In this document: positions 23,613 to 35,365 of the stretch, piece after piece
Position numbering within the stretch: position 1 is the first letter of the stretch
Layout: every line of letters begins with the position of its first letter
Origin: Entophlyctis helioformis
Lineage: Eukaryota; Chytridiomycota; Chytridiomycetes; Chytridiales; Chytriomycetaceae
DNA: 64,000 nt
Direction of reading: 5' to 3'
Assembly: GCA_025526915.1 (NCBI GenBank)
Contig: JAHLKH010000003.1
Span: 186,001-250,000 of the forward strand
Translations under genes and position numbers: made by a program
The notes under the pieces: generated by a model
Told to the model about the DNA's origin: nothing
The model's database searches: none
What the model saw: only the letters and a program-made list of their open reading frames with translations

Positions 23613-24748
23613 TCATTTGTATGGGATGGATGGATGCGAGCTGGGCCCGTCGTCGCCGTCGGCAAACGCCATGTCGATGTAGTGGTCGCTGTCCGAGTCA
23701 GCTCCCGCAGGATAGGGTGGCGGGCCGCCCATGAAGATGATGGTTGGTGCACGCGGCGATCGGAGCGGCGATCGCGGCGAAGCGCGGCCCGATGCAGACG
23801 CGGACGACGACGCGGGCGGAGTAATGGGCGGCAGTGGCGGCGGCGACGACGACGACGATAACCGTCGTATTGAGGATGAGCCCGAGATGGATGCCGGTGG
23901 CGAATGCTGTTGCTGCAGCGATGCCGACCATCTGTGGTGTGTCCTGGCCGACCACCCCGCGCCGTGCGGCGACACGGCATGCGGCGGATACGGCAACGGC
24001 AACGGCGACCAGCCAGCCGCCGTCGTTGAGCTGTCTGCCACGGACGATGCCTCGGATGCCAGCGACACCACCGACAGCGATCGGCGCAAAGTAGACAACG
24101 GAATGTCGCCACCTCCTTCATCAACGGACCCAACGGACCCGGCAGACACCTGGCCGCTCGCACGAATGTCCATGCCCTCTGGCTGTGTGCTCGTGTAGGC
24201 CGGCGGCGGATACTGCAGCAGCAGCGGGTCCGGATCGCTGGTCAAGCTCAGCGAGCGCGACAGCAGATGCGTCTCGAACAGCCGCTGCGACTCGCGCAGC
24301 CGGGACGCGGCCTCGGAGTCGGCATTGCAGACCAGCCAGGACTTGTTGAACGACGGGGCCACGCACGCAGCGATGAGCAGCAGCACAAAGCTGCAAAAGA
24401 GTCCAAAGAGGATCTGTCGTCGGCGTGATTGTGGGTCAGTTTAGCTCGATTGCACGTGGCAGGCGTGCGGGTCGGGGAGAAGCTTCGTGACGGTGCATTG
24501 ATAAGAAGGTTGGATGAATGCGTGCAAGGGCAGATTGCATGGGCTGGGACGGAGTTGCGCAATCGGCAGTGGGCATGGTGGTGGGAGATTGTGAATGCGG
24601 CAGGATGGACAGAGAATAGCAGGGCATAGCAGGGCATAGCAGGGCAGGGCAGCGATTGTGTGTGTGTGTGTGTGGATGGGCGACGGTTGGGGCGGCAAAC
24701 GAGAGAGTGACACACCCAGATAAGCGCAGACGATTCAGGAGAAGACAT
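23613..24748 (-). CDS. Small membrane-anchored protein with PY motifs, function not recognised
   Basis: The main exon is 24413-23613. Its 5' end follows an acceptor (CTAAACTGAC branch-like, GACGACAG) and opens with a strong hydrophobic anchor (LFGLFCSFVLLLIAACVAP). A candidate first exon at 24748-24716 (MSSPESSALIW, donor GTGTGT) joins in phase and gives 277 residues. The remainder is Ser/Pro/Ala-rich and disordered, with PPPAY and PPPY motifs that could recruit NEDD4/Rsp5-type WW-domain ubiquitin ligases, and an acidic C-terminus. Its stop codon is only 6 bp from the stop of the convergent upstream gene. The first exon is a proposal; the main exon is well supported. Confidence 0.55.
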
Positions 24749-24959
24749 GGCAGGCCGAGCGTGCACCGATGCTCGGCAGCAGATTCGAAGCGTGTGTTGT
24801 GGCTCGGTGTGCGATCGAGCAAGGGCAGGTCCGAGGCGTGTGTGATCTGGCGAATGTGGGAATGCTGATTCTCGGACTTGAATGTGATTGTGGTTTGCGG
24901 CGGCAACCGCAACTCGTCCAGATCCCGGCCACCACGATGTCCACGAGCAAGAGCTGCGC
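24414..24959. other. Intron/promoter stretch between the PY-motif gene and GCP2
   Basis: It holds the proposed 302-bp intron of the minus-strand gene and the likely GCP2 promoter. At 24617-24652 the unit AGGGCATAGC is repeated about three times, and a short TG repeat lies at 24658-24674. No other coding signal is seen. Confidence 0.45.
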
Positions 24960-27900
24960 ATGCACGCCGTCGTCACGGAGCTGCTGGCGTACCTGCGCAT
25001 CGCCGAGGAGCCCGAGCGGGTGCTGGAGAAGCTGCGGCTGCAGCGCCACGGCTACACGCCGGTGAAGCCGTCGTCGCTGAGCCAGGTGCGTGCGTCGCTG
25101 TGCTCTTGCTTGGGCTGTCTGCGTGCGTGCGTGTCTGCGACTTCCGGACGTGAACAGACGAACGAGCGCAGCTGACACCGACAGGCCGCTCCGCCCCGCA
25201 GCAGGCCGCCTTCCCGCTGGCCGAGCAGATATCGCTCAAGGCGTACCAGCTGGCGCAGGACAGCCCAGAGCGCTTCCAGCACATCCTGCACAAGCTGCAG
25301 AGCCAGCACCTGCGCGACCTCGACCCGCTGCTCTACGTGCTCAACAAGGTGCTGTCCGACCCGGCCGTCGCTGCCTCGCTGGCCGCCAGCCGCTCTTCGG
25401 CCAACGCTGCAAGTGCCGGGGCGGCAGGCAGCACATCGGCTACCTCTGCATCTGCATCTGCCGCCTCTGCATCAGCCGCGGCATCGGCTGGTCCGTCTGG
25501 CGTGCCCAGCAGACTGCGGCCAACCGTGTCGACGGGAAGCCTCAAGGATCTCGCCCACCAAGGCCCGCGCTCGCCTGCCGTCCACCTCGCCATGCAGACG
25601 CCCAAAACAGCCTACGAGAAGCTGCTTGGCCAGCGGCCCTTGGATGCTGCTGCCGAGGCGCTGTCGCGCCGCATGGCCAAGTCGCGATCGTCCACCAACC
25701 TGGCGGCTGCCTCGGCTGCCTCGGCTGGACTCGGAGCCTATGCGTCCGCCAATGCGTCAGAGTCGGTCGGCGACGGCACGACGCTTGCCATGACGCCTAG
25801 CCGGTCTACTGTCTTGGGCGATCGGCTCGACATGCCTCGAACGGCAAGAAAGGGCGATCAGCAGCAGCACCAGCAGCAGCAACCGCGACCACCCAAACTG
25901 AAAGCTCCTCTTGCACCGCACCACAATCCGCCAACCAAGCAGGACCAGGTTCGTCTTGCCATGCACTCTTGGTGTTTGGCGATGCACACCTGTGCTGACT
26001 CGTATGCGCGACTCTTTAGAACGTGCCTCGTAGTCCTACAAGCAATCTGTTGTTTGACATGTCGTCCTACGACCAAGAAGCTCTTATCATCGAGGATCTT
26101 CTCTATGTGCTCATGGTAGGCATGAAAGCCAAGCCATCCGCTCCATGTCTGGTGCAGTGTTTGACTGACACGCATTGACAGGGGATTGATGGCGAGTTCA
26201 TCTGCCGCGTCGAGCCATCTGGTGACGGCCTGGAAGTGCCGAGTTTCTCACTGGACGGCCATCTGGGTATGCAGTCACGATCCATTACCACAGATGCATG
26301 CAAAGACATGGCTGACGCCGGGCCATGATTTTGCATGCGTAGATCCGTCGCTCAACGAGATGGTCACAAAGATCCTGCCGCTTGCTGGCCACTACAGCCT
26401 GCTCGAGACGTTTATCGAGACCCACATCGACTTTGAGTACGGCCGCGTCTTCCATGCCCTTTGTGCGGCCATCCGCACTCTCCTGCAAGAGTACCTGGTT
26501 CTCATTGGCCAGCTCGAGCACCTGGCGCACACATCCCCCAAGTTCACGCTCCAAAAGATGTGGTACTATCTCGCCCCTCGCTTGAGACAATGGGATGTCT
26601 GGCGGCGGTCGTTGCTGCCGTTCACGACGCAAGCAAGGTCGTTCGGATGCCCACGGATCTCTACGACATCCGCCACGTGATCGATGTCTCGTCCACCAAC
26701 CGCAACGGCGGCATGCTCTTGAGCATCATTGCCGAGCGCATGATCTCGCTCGGGGGCAATGCCAATGCCAAGCGGCTCATCAGCTTCCTCCTGTCGCGCG
26801 CGGCTGTGCCGTACCTGTCGATTCTCAACACATGGATCTTCTGCGGCGCACTGGACGACGAGCACAACGAGTTTATGATCACGGAGCGCAAGTACCTCAA
26901 CAAGGACATGATTCCCAGCGACTTTAACGACGCGTACTGGGAGCAGCGGTATGCGCTGCGTGATGACGGAGTGCCCATGTTACTTGAGCCGTGGAAGGAC
27001 AAGGTTCTGCTCGCAGGAAAATACCTCAATGTGCTGCGCGAGTGTGGCATTGAGGTGCCCAAACCGGATGAGATGGACAGTGGGCTTGGCGGTGCTGCTG
27101 GTAGCGGCAGTGGAGGCGTCGACAGCACACAGCAGGCACTCGCCCACGGTGCCCAAATCACTGGGCTGACCGATGTGGCACGTGCGATCGACGGTGGCAG
27201 GTACGGCTTGTCTCACCAGCGTCTTGCTCCTGCGTGATGTGCTCATTCTCATGCGATGCGTACTGCCAGGTTTGCAAGTGATATCGAGCGCGCGTACCTG
27301 TTTGCCAACAAGGCGCTCATCGACCTGCTCGTCAAGGACCACAAGCTGTTTGACCGTCTGCGGTCCCTCAAGCGGTTCTTTTTGCTCGAGCAGTCCGACT
27401 ACCTCACGCATTTATGGACCTTGCCGTCGCCGACCTCGCGCGTCCCGCGTCCCAAGTGCCGATTGAGAAAGTGCGGTCGCTCCTCGAGCTTGTGATTCGC
27501 AGTCCGTCGTCGTGCTGCTCGGGCGACCCGTACAAGGACGACATCTCGATCGAGATGAGCTCGCTGTCGCTGTTCCAGCAGCTGCTCAAGATCAATGCTG
27601 TTGTCGGGCTGGACATGCACAAGCACATGCTCAACATGCGCAGCGGCCGTGCGTTTGACATTGACGCGTCTCTCGCGACGGCTGGACATGTGCCGACGCT
27701 CGGCGGTTTGGCCGGAGACACGGCGCCACTCACTGGTGAGACTGGGTCCTCTGTGGGAGTGGCCGGATTCCGCCGCTGGACTGCTGACACTGGACGCCAT
27801 GGCACACAGGCATCGAGGCATTTGTGCTGACGTACACGGTCACATTCCCGCTGTCGCTCGTGATCAACAAAAAGGTGCTGACCAAGTACCAGATGATCTT

Positions 27901-28926
27901 CCGGCAGCTGTTTCTGTGCAAGTACCTTGAGCGGCTGCTTTCGGGCACGTGGCTTGGACAGACCAAGCTGCGCAACCGCCTGGACAACCAGCTCAAGAAC
28001 GTGCTCGTTGAGACGAGCCCTGACGGTGCGGAGTTCCTGCCGTCTGACACGGCGATGCTGGGACGCATGTCGTTGCTGCGCGAAAAGATGCTGCATTTCA
28101 TCAAGATATTCATGTACTATGTGTTCTTTGAGGTGCTGGAGCCCAACTGGTGCTCGTTGGAAACGAAGCTGCGCAAGGTACGTTGGCTGTTTGGATGGAT
28201 GGATGGATGGATGGATGGATGGATGTGCCGCAAAGCTGACATGGTGGATTGATGGACACAAGGTGGCGACTGTGGACCAGATCTTGGAAGCACACGATGA
28301 TTTCCTGGACTCGTGTCTCAAGGAATGCATGCTCACACACCCCAGACTCATCAAGGTGCGGACTCGCGCGTGTCTGCTGATGTTGGCATGGGTTTTGCTG
28401 ACCCACGATGCGCGCGTTTCTGTGCCAAGGATAGATCTTCAGCAGCCTCCTTACCACATGCCATGAATGCGTCCACTTTTCAGACTCGTATGCGCGGTTC
28501 AAGGCATCCCTCCAGATGCCACAGTCGTCGCGCACGTTTGCCAGCGGCCCTCGCAACTCACGGCCTGGCACTGGCACTGGCACCAGCACGCCAACATCCG
28601 TAGACGCACATCCTGTCGAGTCGTCAACAACCGCCTTTTTCGCCAACACCACATATGAGCACAGCTCGCTCTCGGACGAGTCCAAGATCAAGTCGCTCGA
28701 GGATGCGTTCATGAGGCATATCAGCAAGCTCATGGATCTGCTGCAGGCGCTGGGCGTCACCGAGACGCCGCGACTGAGCCATCTGCTGTCGCAGCTGGAC
28801 TTTAACTCGTACTATGAGCGGCTGCCCAGCACGACGCTGCCCTTTACGTCCAGTCCTGCCGTGCCGATCATCAAGCGGCCGGGGTCGACGGGTGCTCCCA
28901 GCGGCGTTGGATCGTCGTTCTCCTGA
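24960..28926 (+). CDS. SPC97: Gamma-tubulin complex component 2 (GCP2/SPC97; two frame breaks)
   Basis: Microtubule-nucleating gamma-TuSC subunit at MTOCs or basal bodies. Nine exons: 24960-25085, 25202-25948, 26020-26115, 26182-26266, 26343-27200, 27270-27735, 27810-28177, 28263-28355 and 28435-28926. It follows human GCP2 closely: EALIIEDLLYVLMGIDGEF, VTKILPLAGHYSLLETFIE, FEYGRVFHALCAAIRTLL, LSRAAVPYLSILNTWI, NDAYWEQRYALR, LLAGKYLNVLRECG, YTVTFPLSLVINKKVLTKYQ, VFFEVLEPNW, FLDSCLKECMLT. An Ala/Ser/Gln-rich insert fills exon 2. Single bases are missing at a C4 run (26574-26577, LAP to SLETMG) and a T3 run (27411-27413, THF-MDLA). With both restored it has 1,110 residues. The start is set at the ATG heading HAVVTELLAYLRI; a slightly earlier ATG (24937) is in another frame. 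Confidence 0.93.
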
Positions 28927-29000
28927 GCACCTTCACAGCCGCAATGAAAACGAAACCGACTGCATGTGCGTTTTATACTTTCTCTTGCCCGTTGAGATAG

Positions 29001-30099
29001 ATGGCAACAGCATCGGCACCGACGCCTGTTGAGCGCGTCGCACAGTTTGCGCAGAGCCTGCCGCACTCGGGGTCCAGCCCGTCGCTGCGCTTTGAAGACC
29101 AGGAGCTCGAGACACGGCTGCGGCCCGTCCTCAACATTGTCCTTGTTGGCGACGGCGCTGTCGGCAAGAGCGCTCTGTGCGAAGCCATGGTGCGCGGCAC
29201 AACGCCTGGCTCGGGCTACCACCAAACCATTGGCCTCTACATCCACGAGACGCGTCTCTACACACCGAGTAAGCATGCCGTTTGCCTAGCCTCTCTTGCT
29301 GGCATTCAAGTTGCCACCTCGAGCGTTGACACCTCACTCGACCCACACCGCACACACTCACACGGTGCCAAACAGTCAAGCACCACACCGTCGAGCTGCG
29401 GTTATGGGATGTTGGCGGCCACACCCTCCACTCCAAACTCGCGACCAACTATCTCTTTTACGCCGACGCGATCCTCTTTGTCTATGACATTACACACGTG
29501 GGCAGCTTCGCGTCGCTTGCTCGGTGGCTCAAGCGTGTGTACGCCACGTTTGATGTCGATGATCCCGTGCGGGCCAATGTGCGCGACCACCGGCTGCCGT
29601 ACATGGCGCTCATGGCCAACAAGAGTGGGTTGGACTGGTGGATATGGTCGGCATGGTTGGCACGCTCGGCATGGCAGTTGATGAGAGGCTGACATGGCGA
29701 CATGCATTCATGGACAGCGGATCTGGATCATATGCGCACGGTTGAACAGGACCGACACGAGGCGTTTGCCAAGAGTGGCGGGTTCCAGGCGGACATGTAC
29801 CTGTCGGCATACGGGCTCGACGACGTCACGCAGTGCTTTGTGCGCATCTGCTCCGAGCTGGTCGGCGTGCGGCTATCAGCACGTCCAGACAACCAACCGG
29901 TACGTGCTGCCGGACTTGGTGGAGATCACCGCGATGTTCGCATGCTTGCTGACTCGGCACGCTGTCTGGATTGCGACTGCAGCAAGCGAGCCGCGTGTCC
30001 ACACGAAAGACCACCAAGCGGTATCTCAAGCTGCCCAAGGAGGAGGAAACGATGCAAGGTGAAGAAACGGAAGAAAAGTCGTGGTGTCTGGTGCTGTAG
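29001..30099 (+). CDS. RAB28: Rab28-type small GTPase with C-terminal CaaX box
   Basis: Four exons splice in phase: 29001-29268, 29376-29624, 29718-29899 and 29983-30099, giving 271 residues. G-box motifs: GDGAVGKS (G1), HQTIGLYIHETRL (switch I), LWDVGGHT (G3), NKTDLDHMRT (G4/specificity, close to Rab28 NKIDLEHMRT) and a divergent SAYG (G5). The last exon ends ESWCLVL-type (K-S-W-C-L-V-L), a CaaX box. Rab28 is unusual among Rabs in using CaaX prenylation, so this supports the assignment strongly. In animals and trypanosomes Rab28 works with the BBSome/IFT in cilia. The catalytic Gln of the WDxGGQ motif is His here. A ~45-residue N-terminal extension precedes the G domain. Confidence 0.92.
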
Positions 30100-30373
30100 C
30101 ATGGCAAGAGACGGCACAATCGGCAGTACATAGATAAGAAAAAACGACCCCGAGGGCTTCTTTCATTGTATAGCGCCGCAGAGGCTGGAACGGCATGTGG
30201 CAGAGGGTTGGAAGAGCCTGGGAAACGAAGAGAGAAAAGTATGACACGGGCCCGACACGGGGCGAACAAATAGAAAGATAGAGAGTGTGTGTGAGATAGG
30301 GGGTGTAAGGACAGGACCAGAGACAGCCTGTTGAGAAACAGCTGGCCTGCCACGACAGACGATCGACTGCAGC

Positions 30374-31660
30374 TCAGTAGGCAGGGCTCATGGCGTTAAA
30401 GAGACCGGGGGCATGGCCTGCCACCATGGGGAATCCGAGGCGGCCGCCCATGCCCGAGGGGCTGCTGCTGGCATCGTCGGCATCCAGGCCAATGACCCAG
30501 CCCAGCATGCGGCGAAAGTCGTCGTACGCCTCGCCGAAACCAAACGCGTTCTTTGTCTCTGCGGCATGGAGGTGCAGGTTGCGGGCCCACTCGCCGACGG
30601 CAAACGAGCCATAGACCTTGCCCTCGTCGCGGGCACGGCGACTGACCTCGCCGACGACCAGCCGCCAGTATCTGCCCAGCCGATCGTACAGCGCCGAGCG
30701 GGTGTCTGTGTTGTGTTGCTCGTTCTGCCAGAGCGGCAGCCTGTGCACGAGCGACGTGGCCAGATGCAAAAAGCCAAAGGCACTGGCGGCGTACTCGTGC
30801 TGCAGAGCGCCAGGGTACGATGCCGGCAGCGTGAAAAAGTCGAGGTACTGGACGATGGCGTCGCGCAGCTCATCGAGATGCGGCCGGACGCGGTTGAACG
30901 AGTAGTCTGAGCGGTCGGGGCCGAACTTGGAGTAGGGGAACGAGTCGAACAGCCGCTTCTCGTGGGCGGCAAGGATGGCGGACACGGACTCGAGCGTCGG
31001 GCGCGGCATGAGGGCGGCGACGGTCGGCTGGGCGTCTGGGTGGACGGCCATGACGGACACGAGCAGCTTGATGAGCTGGTCCCGGTCGAGCGAGTGCAGC
31101 AGCTCGCCCATGCGGCTGGCGTCTGCGGCCACGATGCTCGAGGCGCCGCCGTTGTTGGCGGCAGCCTGCGCAGAGGCGGCGGCCAGGGCGGCAGCGGCGG
31201 CGTTGGTGCTGGCGGCAGACGGGCTTGAACTGCCACGGGCTGCTGCTGCTGCTGCTGCCACGGACAGGTCGGTCGGGAACCTCGAGGCGCCGACGCTGCT
31301 GCTCATGGGCGACAGCGAGCGACGGGCGAGCGGGGACGAGGGCAGCGGCTGCTGGTCCAGGGAAAGGGCAGAGGCGTCTTCGGTGGACGGGCGGTACGAC
31401 AGCCAGCGCAGCCGCTTGGCGGGAGAGGCCCACGAGCTGGTGCCTGCGCCGGCAGCCCCGGCCATGGGCAGGTCTGCGCTGCTGCTGTTGTTGCTGCTGT
31501 TGCTGCTGCTGTTGCTTGTGGCCATTGCGCAGCCGTCGTCTTGCTGCTGATGCTGCTGCTGCTGCTGGTAGTGGGCCAGGGTGCCGTCGGCAGGCGCCGG
31601 GTCGGCCATGGCCATGGGGTCGTCGAGGGCCTTGCGCTTGCGGGAGTATGCGGCCATCAT
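30374..31660 (-). CDS. STS1: Nuclear proteasome tethering factor Cut8/STS1
   Basis: Cut8/Sts1 anchors the 26S proteasome at the nucleus. A single exon of 428 residues starts at a tandem ATG (31660). The first ~170 residues are poly-Gln/Ser/Ala-rich, with basic patches (RKRKALDD, PAKRLRWL) that look like nuclear localisation signals. The conserved Cut8 six-helix region follows: MGELLHSLDRDQLIKLLVSV, HPDAQPTVAALMP, EKRLFDSFPYSKFGPDRSDY, FNRVRPHLDELRDAIVQYLD and LYDRLGRYWRLVVGEVSRRA. Its start codon lies 89 bp from the divergent PRP3 start. Confidence 0.9.
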   Translation of the reverse strand: MMAAYSRKRKALDDPMAMADPAPADGTLAHYQQQQQHQQQDDGCAMATSNSSSNSSNNSSSADLPMAGAAGAGTSSWASPAKRLRWLSYRPSTEDASALSLDQQPLPSSPLARRSLSPMSSSVGASRFPTDLSVAAAAAAARGSSSPSAASTNAAAAALAAASAQAAANNGGASSIVAADASRMGELLHSLDRDQLIKLLVSVMAVHPDAQPTVAALMPRPTLESVSAILAAHEKRLFDSFPYSKFGPDRSDYSFNRVRPHLDELRDAIVQYLDFFTLPASYPGALQHEYAASAFGFLHLATSLVHRLPLWQNEQHNTDTRSALYDRLGRYWRLVVGEVSRRARDEGKVYGSFAVGEWARNLHLHAAETKNAFGFGEAYDDFRRMLGWVIGLDADDASSSPSGMGGRLGFPMVAGHAPGLFNAMSPAY

Positions 31661-31749
31661 GGGCTGTGGTTGTGGTCGTCGCAAGTGAAGCGCAAATTTC
31701 GACTTTGCTGGCTTCACACACGCCCGCGCACACAACCAACCAGCCAGCC
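31661..31749. promoter_or_regulatory. 89-bp bidirectional promoter, STS1 / PRP3
   Basis: Only 89 bp separate the two start codons, so both 5' UTRs and both core promoters must share this stretch. It contains GTGGTTGTGGTCG and CAACCAACCAGCCAGCC. No TATA box is seen. Confidence 0.6.
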
Positions 31750-34305
31750 ATGAAGCGGACCGCAGACGGCGACGGCAGCCAGAGCAGCGACGCGGCGGCC
31801 AAGCGGCCTCGCACGGAGCCGCTGACCACGCAGCAGGTGCGTGCTCGTGCTCGTGCTTGTGCCCGTCGTTGCTGGTGGCTGCATGCCTTGCCTGGCTGCC
31901 TTGCATGACTTGTCTGCCTGCCCGTGGCTGACGTGCGCTGCGTGCCAGATTCAAGAGCTGGCTGCCAAGGCCAAGGAGCGGGCAGCGCTGCTGCTGCAGC
32001 AGGGACAGGCAAACGCCGTGCGGCCGCCCGCTGGCCCGGCTGGCTCGGCCGGTCTCGTGCCCGGTGCTGCTGCGGCGGCGGCCAACCCGGTCCGCCCAGG
32101 CGCAAACCCCATCCGGCCGTCCATGCCGAGCGCCAACCCGATCCGGCCGCCTGCTGGCATGCCCACGATGGCCAACCCCGTGCGTCCGTCCATGCCGGTG
32201 ACGGCCAACCCCGTCCGTCCAGTCACTGCAGCGCCTGCTGCAAGTGGGGGCTCAAACGCGGTGCGGCCTGGCCTGGGTGCTGGCCCAAGTGCAGGTGCAG
32301 GTGCCGCGCCGTCGATGGATCTGATCCGGCAGCAGATCGCCGCCAAACAGGAAGAGCTGCGCCGCAGTCTGGCTGCCAAGAATGTGGGTCGGCCTGCTCC
32401 TGTGATCTGCCTTGTGCACGCATGCACGCATGCACGAGCAACGAGCGTTCACTCGATCACTCATTCCCATTGCAATATGCTCGCGTTGGACAGGCTCTTG
32501 CCGCGGCTTCCCGTCCGCCAGTGCAGACTCCTTTAGCGGCAGCTGCTACTTCTGTTGCTGCTGCGCTGCCATCTGCACCCCACGATGCTGCCACACGAGC
32601 CAAAGGCGGCCTCAATGTCGAGTTCCATCCTGTGCTCATGGCTGCCATGGGATCGGCATCGTCATCGACTGCATCCGCGTCATCGACCTCGGCAGCATCG
32701 GCGCGCGCCAAAGCACTCAACCGTCCCATTTTTTCGACCGTCAAAGCCAACGTGCGCATGCAGGAGGAGGAAGCGAGACGGCTAGCTGAGGAGGCTCGCG
32801 CAGCAGCTGCCGCTGCCAAGGAAATCAAGATTGAGCGCGAAGTCAGTCTGGATTTCAAGGACCCCGCCAAGAACCCGTACTTTGATCCGGGCATCAAGAC
32901 CGCGTCCGCCATTGCCCCGCGCAGCCGTGTCAAGCGCGGGTTCCAGTTTGTAACGCCCGGCAAGTACATTGAGCAAGGCACCAAGCAGCGCACAGAGGCC
33001 ATGCTCGAGAAACTCAAAAAGGACATTGCAGACACGATCAAAAAGTCTGGCATTGAAAAGGAGATTGAGCTCGTCTCTGACCAGAGCCTGCGGGTATGTT
33101 GGTTTGATGGCCGTGTCGGAGATTTGATGGCAGCGCCAACGAGTCTGTCGTGCTCACTGCCTGTGCTGATCTTGATCGTGCTTGCAGACAGAGGCACCGC
33201 CTGCGGTTGAGTGGTGGGATGCAAAGTTACTGCCGGAGGAGTCTTACGACAAGCACAACCCCGATGTGCCATACCCGCAAGGCGATCAGCTCATCACCAA
33301 CCTGGTGCAGCATCCCGTCCCCATCGCGCCGCCTGCAGAGCCAGGTGTGCAAGCGCCGCGTGCCATGATGCTGACTGAAAAGGTGTGTATAGCAATTCAT
33401 GCGACTGCCGTCTCCCACGAGCGTGCTTGCTGATGATCCATCATGTCTTGAATATGGCAACAGGAGCGCAAGAAGCTGCGTCGTCAGCGCCGTGAGGAAG
33501 AGCGCAAAGACAAGCTTGCGCGAATCAGACTGGGACTGCTGCCGCCCGAAGAGCCCAAGATCAAGATATCCAACATGATGCGTGTGCTGGGTCGCGAGGC
33601 TGTTCTCAATCCCACCATGGTCGAGGCCAAGGTCCGCGAGCAAATGGCAGCGCGCAAGAAGAAGCACGATGCGCTGATTGCAGCATCCAAACTCACCGAC
33701 GAGCAGCGGCGCGACAAGCTGCGCAACAAGCTTCTTGAGGACACGAGTCTGTTGTCGCATGTCTGCGTGTTTAGGTTCGTTTCATGGCGGCTCTGTGTTG
33801 TGCTGCCTGCCTGCCTGTCTGCATGGTTATGGAACTGCGATGCGCTGCGATGCTGACACTGGTTTTGTACGATGCCGGCAGAGTCAAGAACCTGTCCCAT
33901 CCACAGCACAAGTTCAAGGTGGACAAGAACGCGGAGCAGTACAATCTGACGGGCACAGCCATCCTGTACACCGACTTTAGCGTTGTGATTGTTGAGGGCG
34001 GGCCCAAGGGCATCAAGGCATACAAGAAGCTCATGCTCCGGCGCATCGACTGGACCGCGACCAAAGACGACGATGGCGGAGCAGACGCGAATGCCCACGC
34101 GGTATCGTCGGACGACATGCCCAACCGATGCGATCTCGTCTGGGAGGGCGAGGTCAAGGAGCGATCGTTCCGCACCTTCCGGTTCAAGGCGTTGCCCACC
34201 GAGGCGATGATCCGCGAGTTCCTTGGCCGCATCAACGCCACGCACTACTGGGACGCTGCCCGCAACTATGCTCCTGATGCTGGCGATGCGTCTGTGCGGC
34301 TCTGA
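31750..34305 (+). CDS. PRP3: U4/U6 small nuclear ribonucleoprotein PRP3
   Basis: Core U4/U6-U5 tri-snRNP protein that clamps the U4/U6 duplex. Six exons (31750-31836, 31949-32383, 32494-33093, 33188-33382, 33464-33774, 33882-34305) give 683 residues, the length of human PRPF3. The N-terminal half is Ala/Pro-rich with NPVRP/NPIRP repeats. The PRP3 domain follows (DFKDPAKNPYFDPGIK, RGFQFVTPGKYIEQG, PAVEWWDAKLLP, HPVPIAPPAEP, ERKKLRRQRREEERKDKLARIR, GLLPPEEPKIKISNMMRVLG). It ends with the DUF1115/ferredoxin-like domain (VVIVEGGPKGIKAYKKLMLRRI, LVWEGEVKERSFRTFRFK, HYWDAARNYAP). All junctions are in phase with no frame break. Confidence 0.97.
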
Positions 34306-34533
34306 GCCCATGTCGCGTGGGCTTCAGCTAGCGAGACGTGTGATGTGTGTGTTGGGTCCGAGTGCACAGCAGCCTTCCCAATACAGCCACCCATGCTTCC
34401 CACCAACGGCCGTCTGCGTGCCATGGCCCTGGCTGCGATGCCGCGTGCTCGTGCATCGATCGCCGCTCTTGTCGCCAAGTTGCCCGCGACTTGAGATCCA
34501 GCCTGACAGACCACAGCCAGCCAGCCAGACAGC

Positions 34534-35136
34534 ATGCTGCCATTGTCGCTGCTCAACACCACACAGGGCCATCCCATGATGGTCGAGCTCAAGAACGGTG
34601 CGTGCCTGGCCGCCCGTCTCTGCCCACCAGCCGCTCGCTGACACACTGACTCGCCGCTCGACACCGCCGCTCGACACCGCACGACACCCACCTACCGACC
34701 AACCCTGCCAGGCGAGACGTACAACGGCCACCTGGTCAACTGCGACGCCTGGATGAACATCAACCTGCGCGAGGTCATCCGCACGTCGACGGACGGCGAC
34801 CGCTTCTGGCGCATGCCCGAGGTGTACCTGCGCGGCAACACCATCAAGTACCTGCGGGTGCCCGAGGAGATTCTCGACATGGTCAAGGAGGACCAGGCCA
34901 AGGCGCGACGCACGGGCGGCGACCGTGGTGGTGACCGTGGTGGTGACAGAGGAGACAGAGGCGGTCGTGGCGGTGGCCGCGGCGGGTACGGCGGCGACCG
35001 GGGCGGCCGCGGCGGTGGATATGGAGGACGTGGTGGGTACTCTAGCGGAGGAGGAGGTGGTGGTGGTGATCGCGGTGGCCGTGGTGGGTACCGCGGCGGC
35101 GACAGAGGCGGCCGCGGAGGTGCCCGCCCCAACTGA
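34534..35136 (+). CDS. LSM4: U6 snRNA-associated Sm-like protein LSM4
   Basis: Subunit of the LSm2-8 ring on U6 snRNA and of the LSm1-7 mRNA decapping ring. Exons 34534-34597 and 34712-35136 encode 162 residues. Sm1 is visible as [21 protein letters not shown] and [18 protein letters not shown]. Sm2 reads [20 protein letters not shown]. The C-terminal ~70 residues are an RGG/DRGG/GYGG repeat, longer than in yeast and like animal LSM4, and suited to arginine methylation and condensate formation. It follows PRP3 by 228 bp on the same strand. Confidence 0.97.
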
Positions 35137-35365
35137 ATGAACCCTGCTGCCTGATTGCATCTGGCCAGCCGCATGGGCTCGCATGGACTCGCATGGACGA
35201 TGCGCATGCACGATGCAAGGGTTGATATGATCAAGTCTTCATTGGAATGTGTGGGGTTGTGAAGAGGCCGTTTGCTGGCCAAGCGTAGTGTGGCGATGGC
35301 AGAGGGGTGCGTGGGTGACGGTGCGATCGGCCGTGTGTGTGTGTGCATGACGCAGCCTGGACGTC

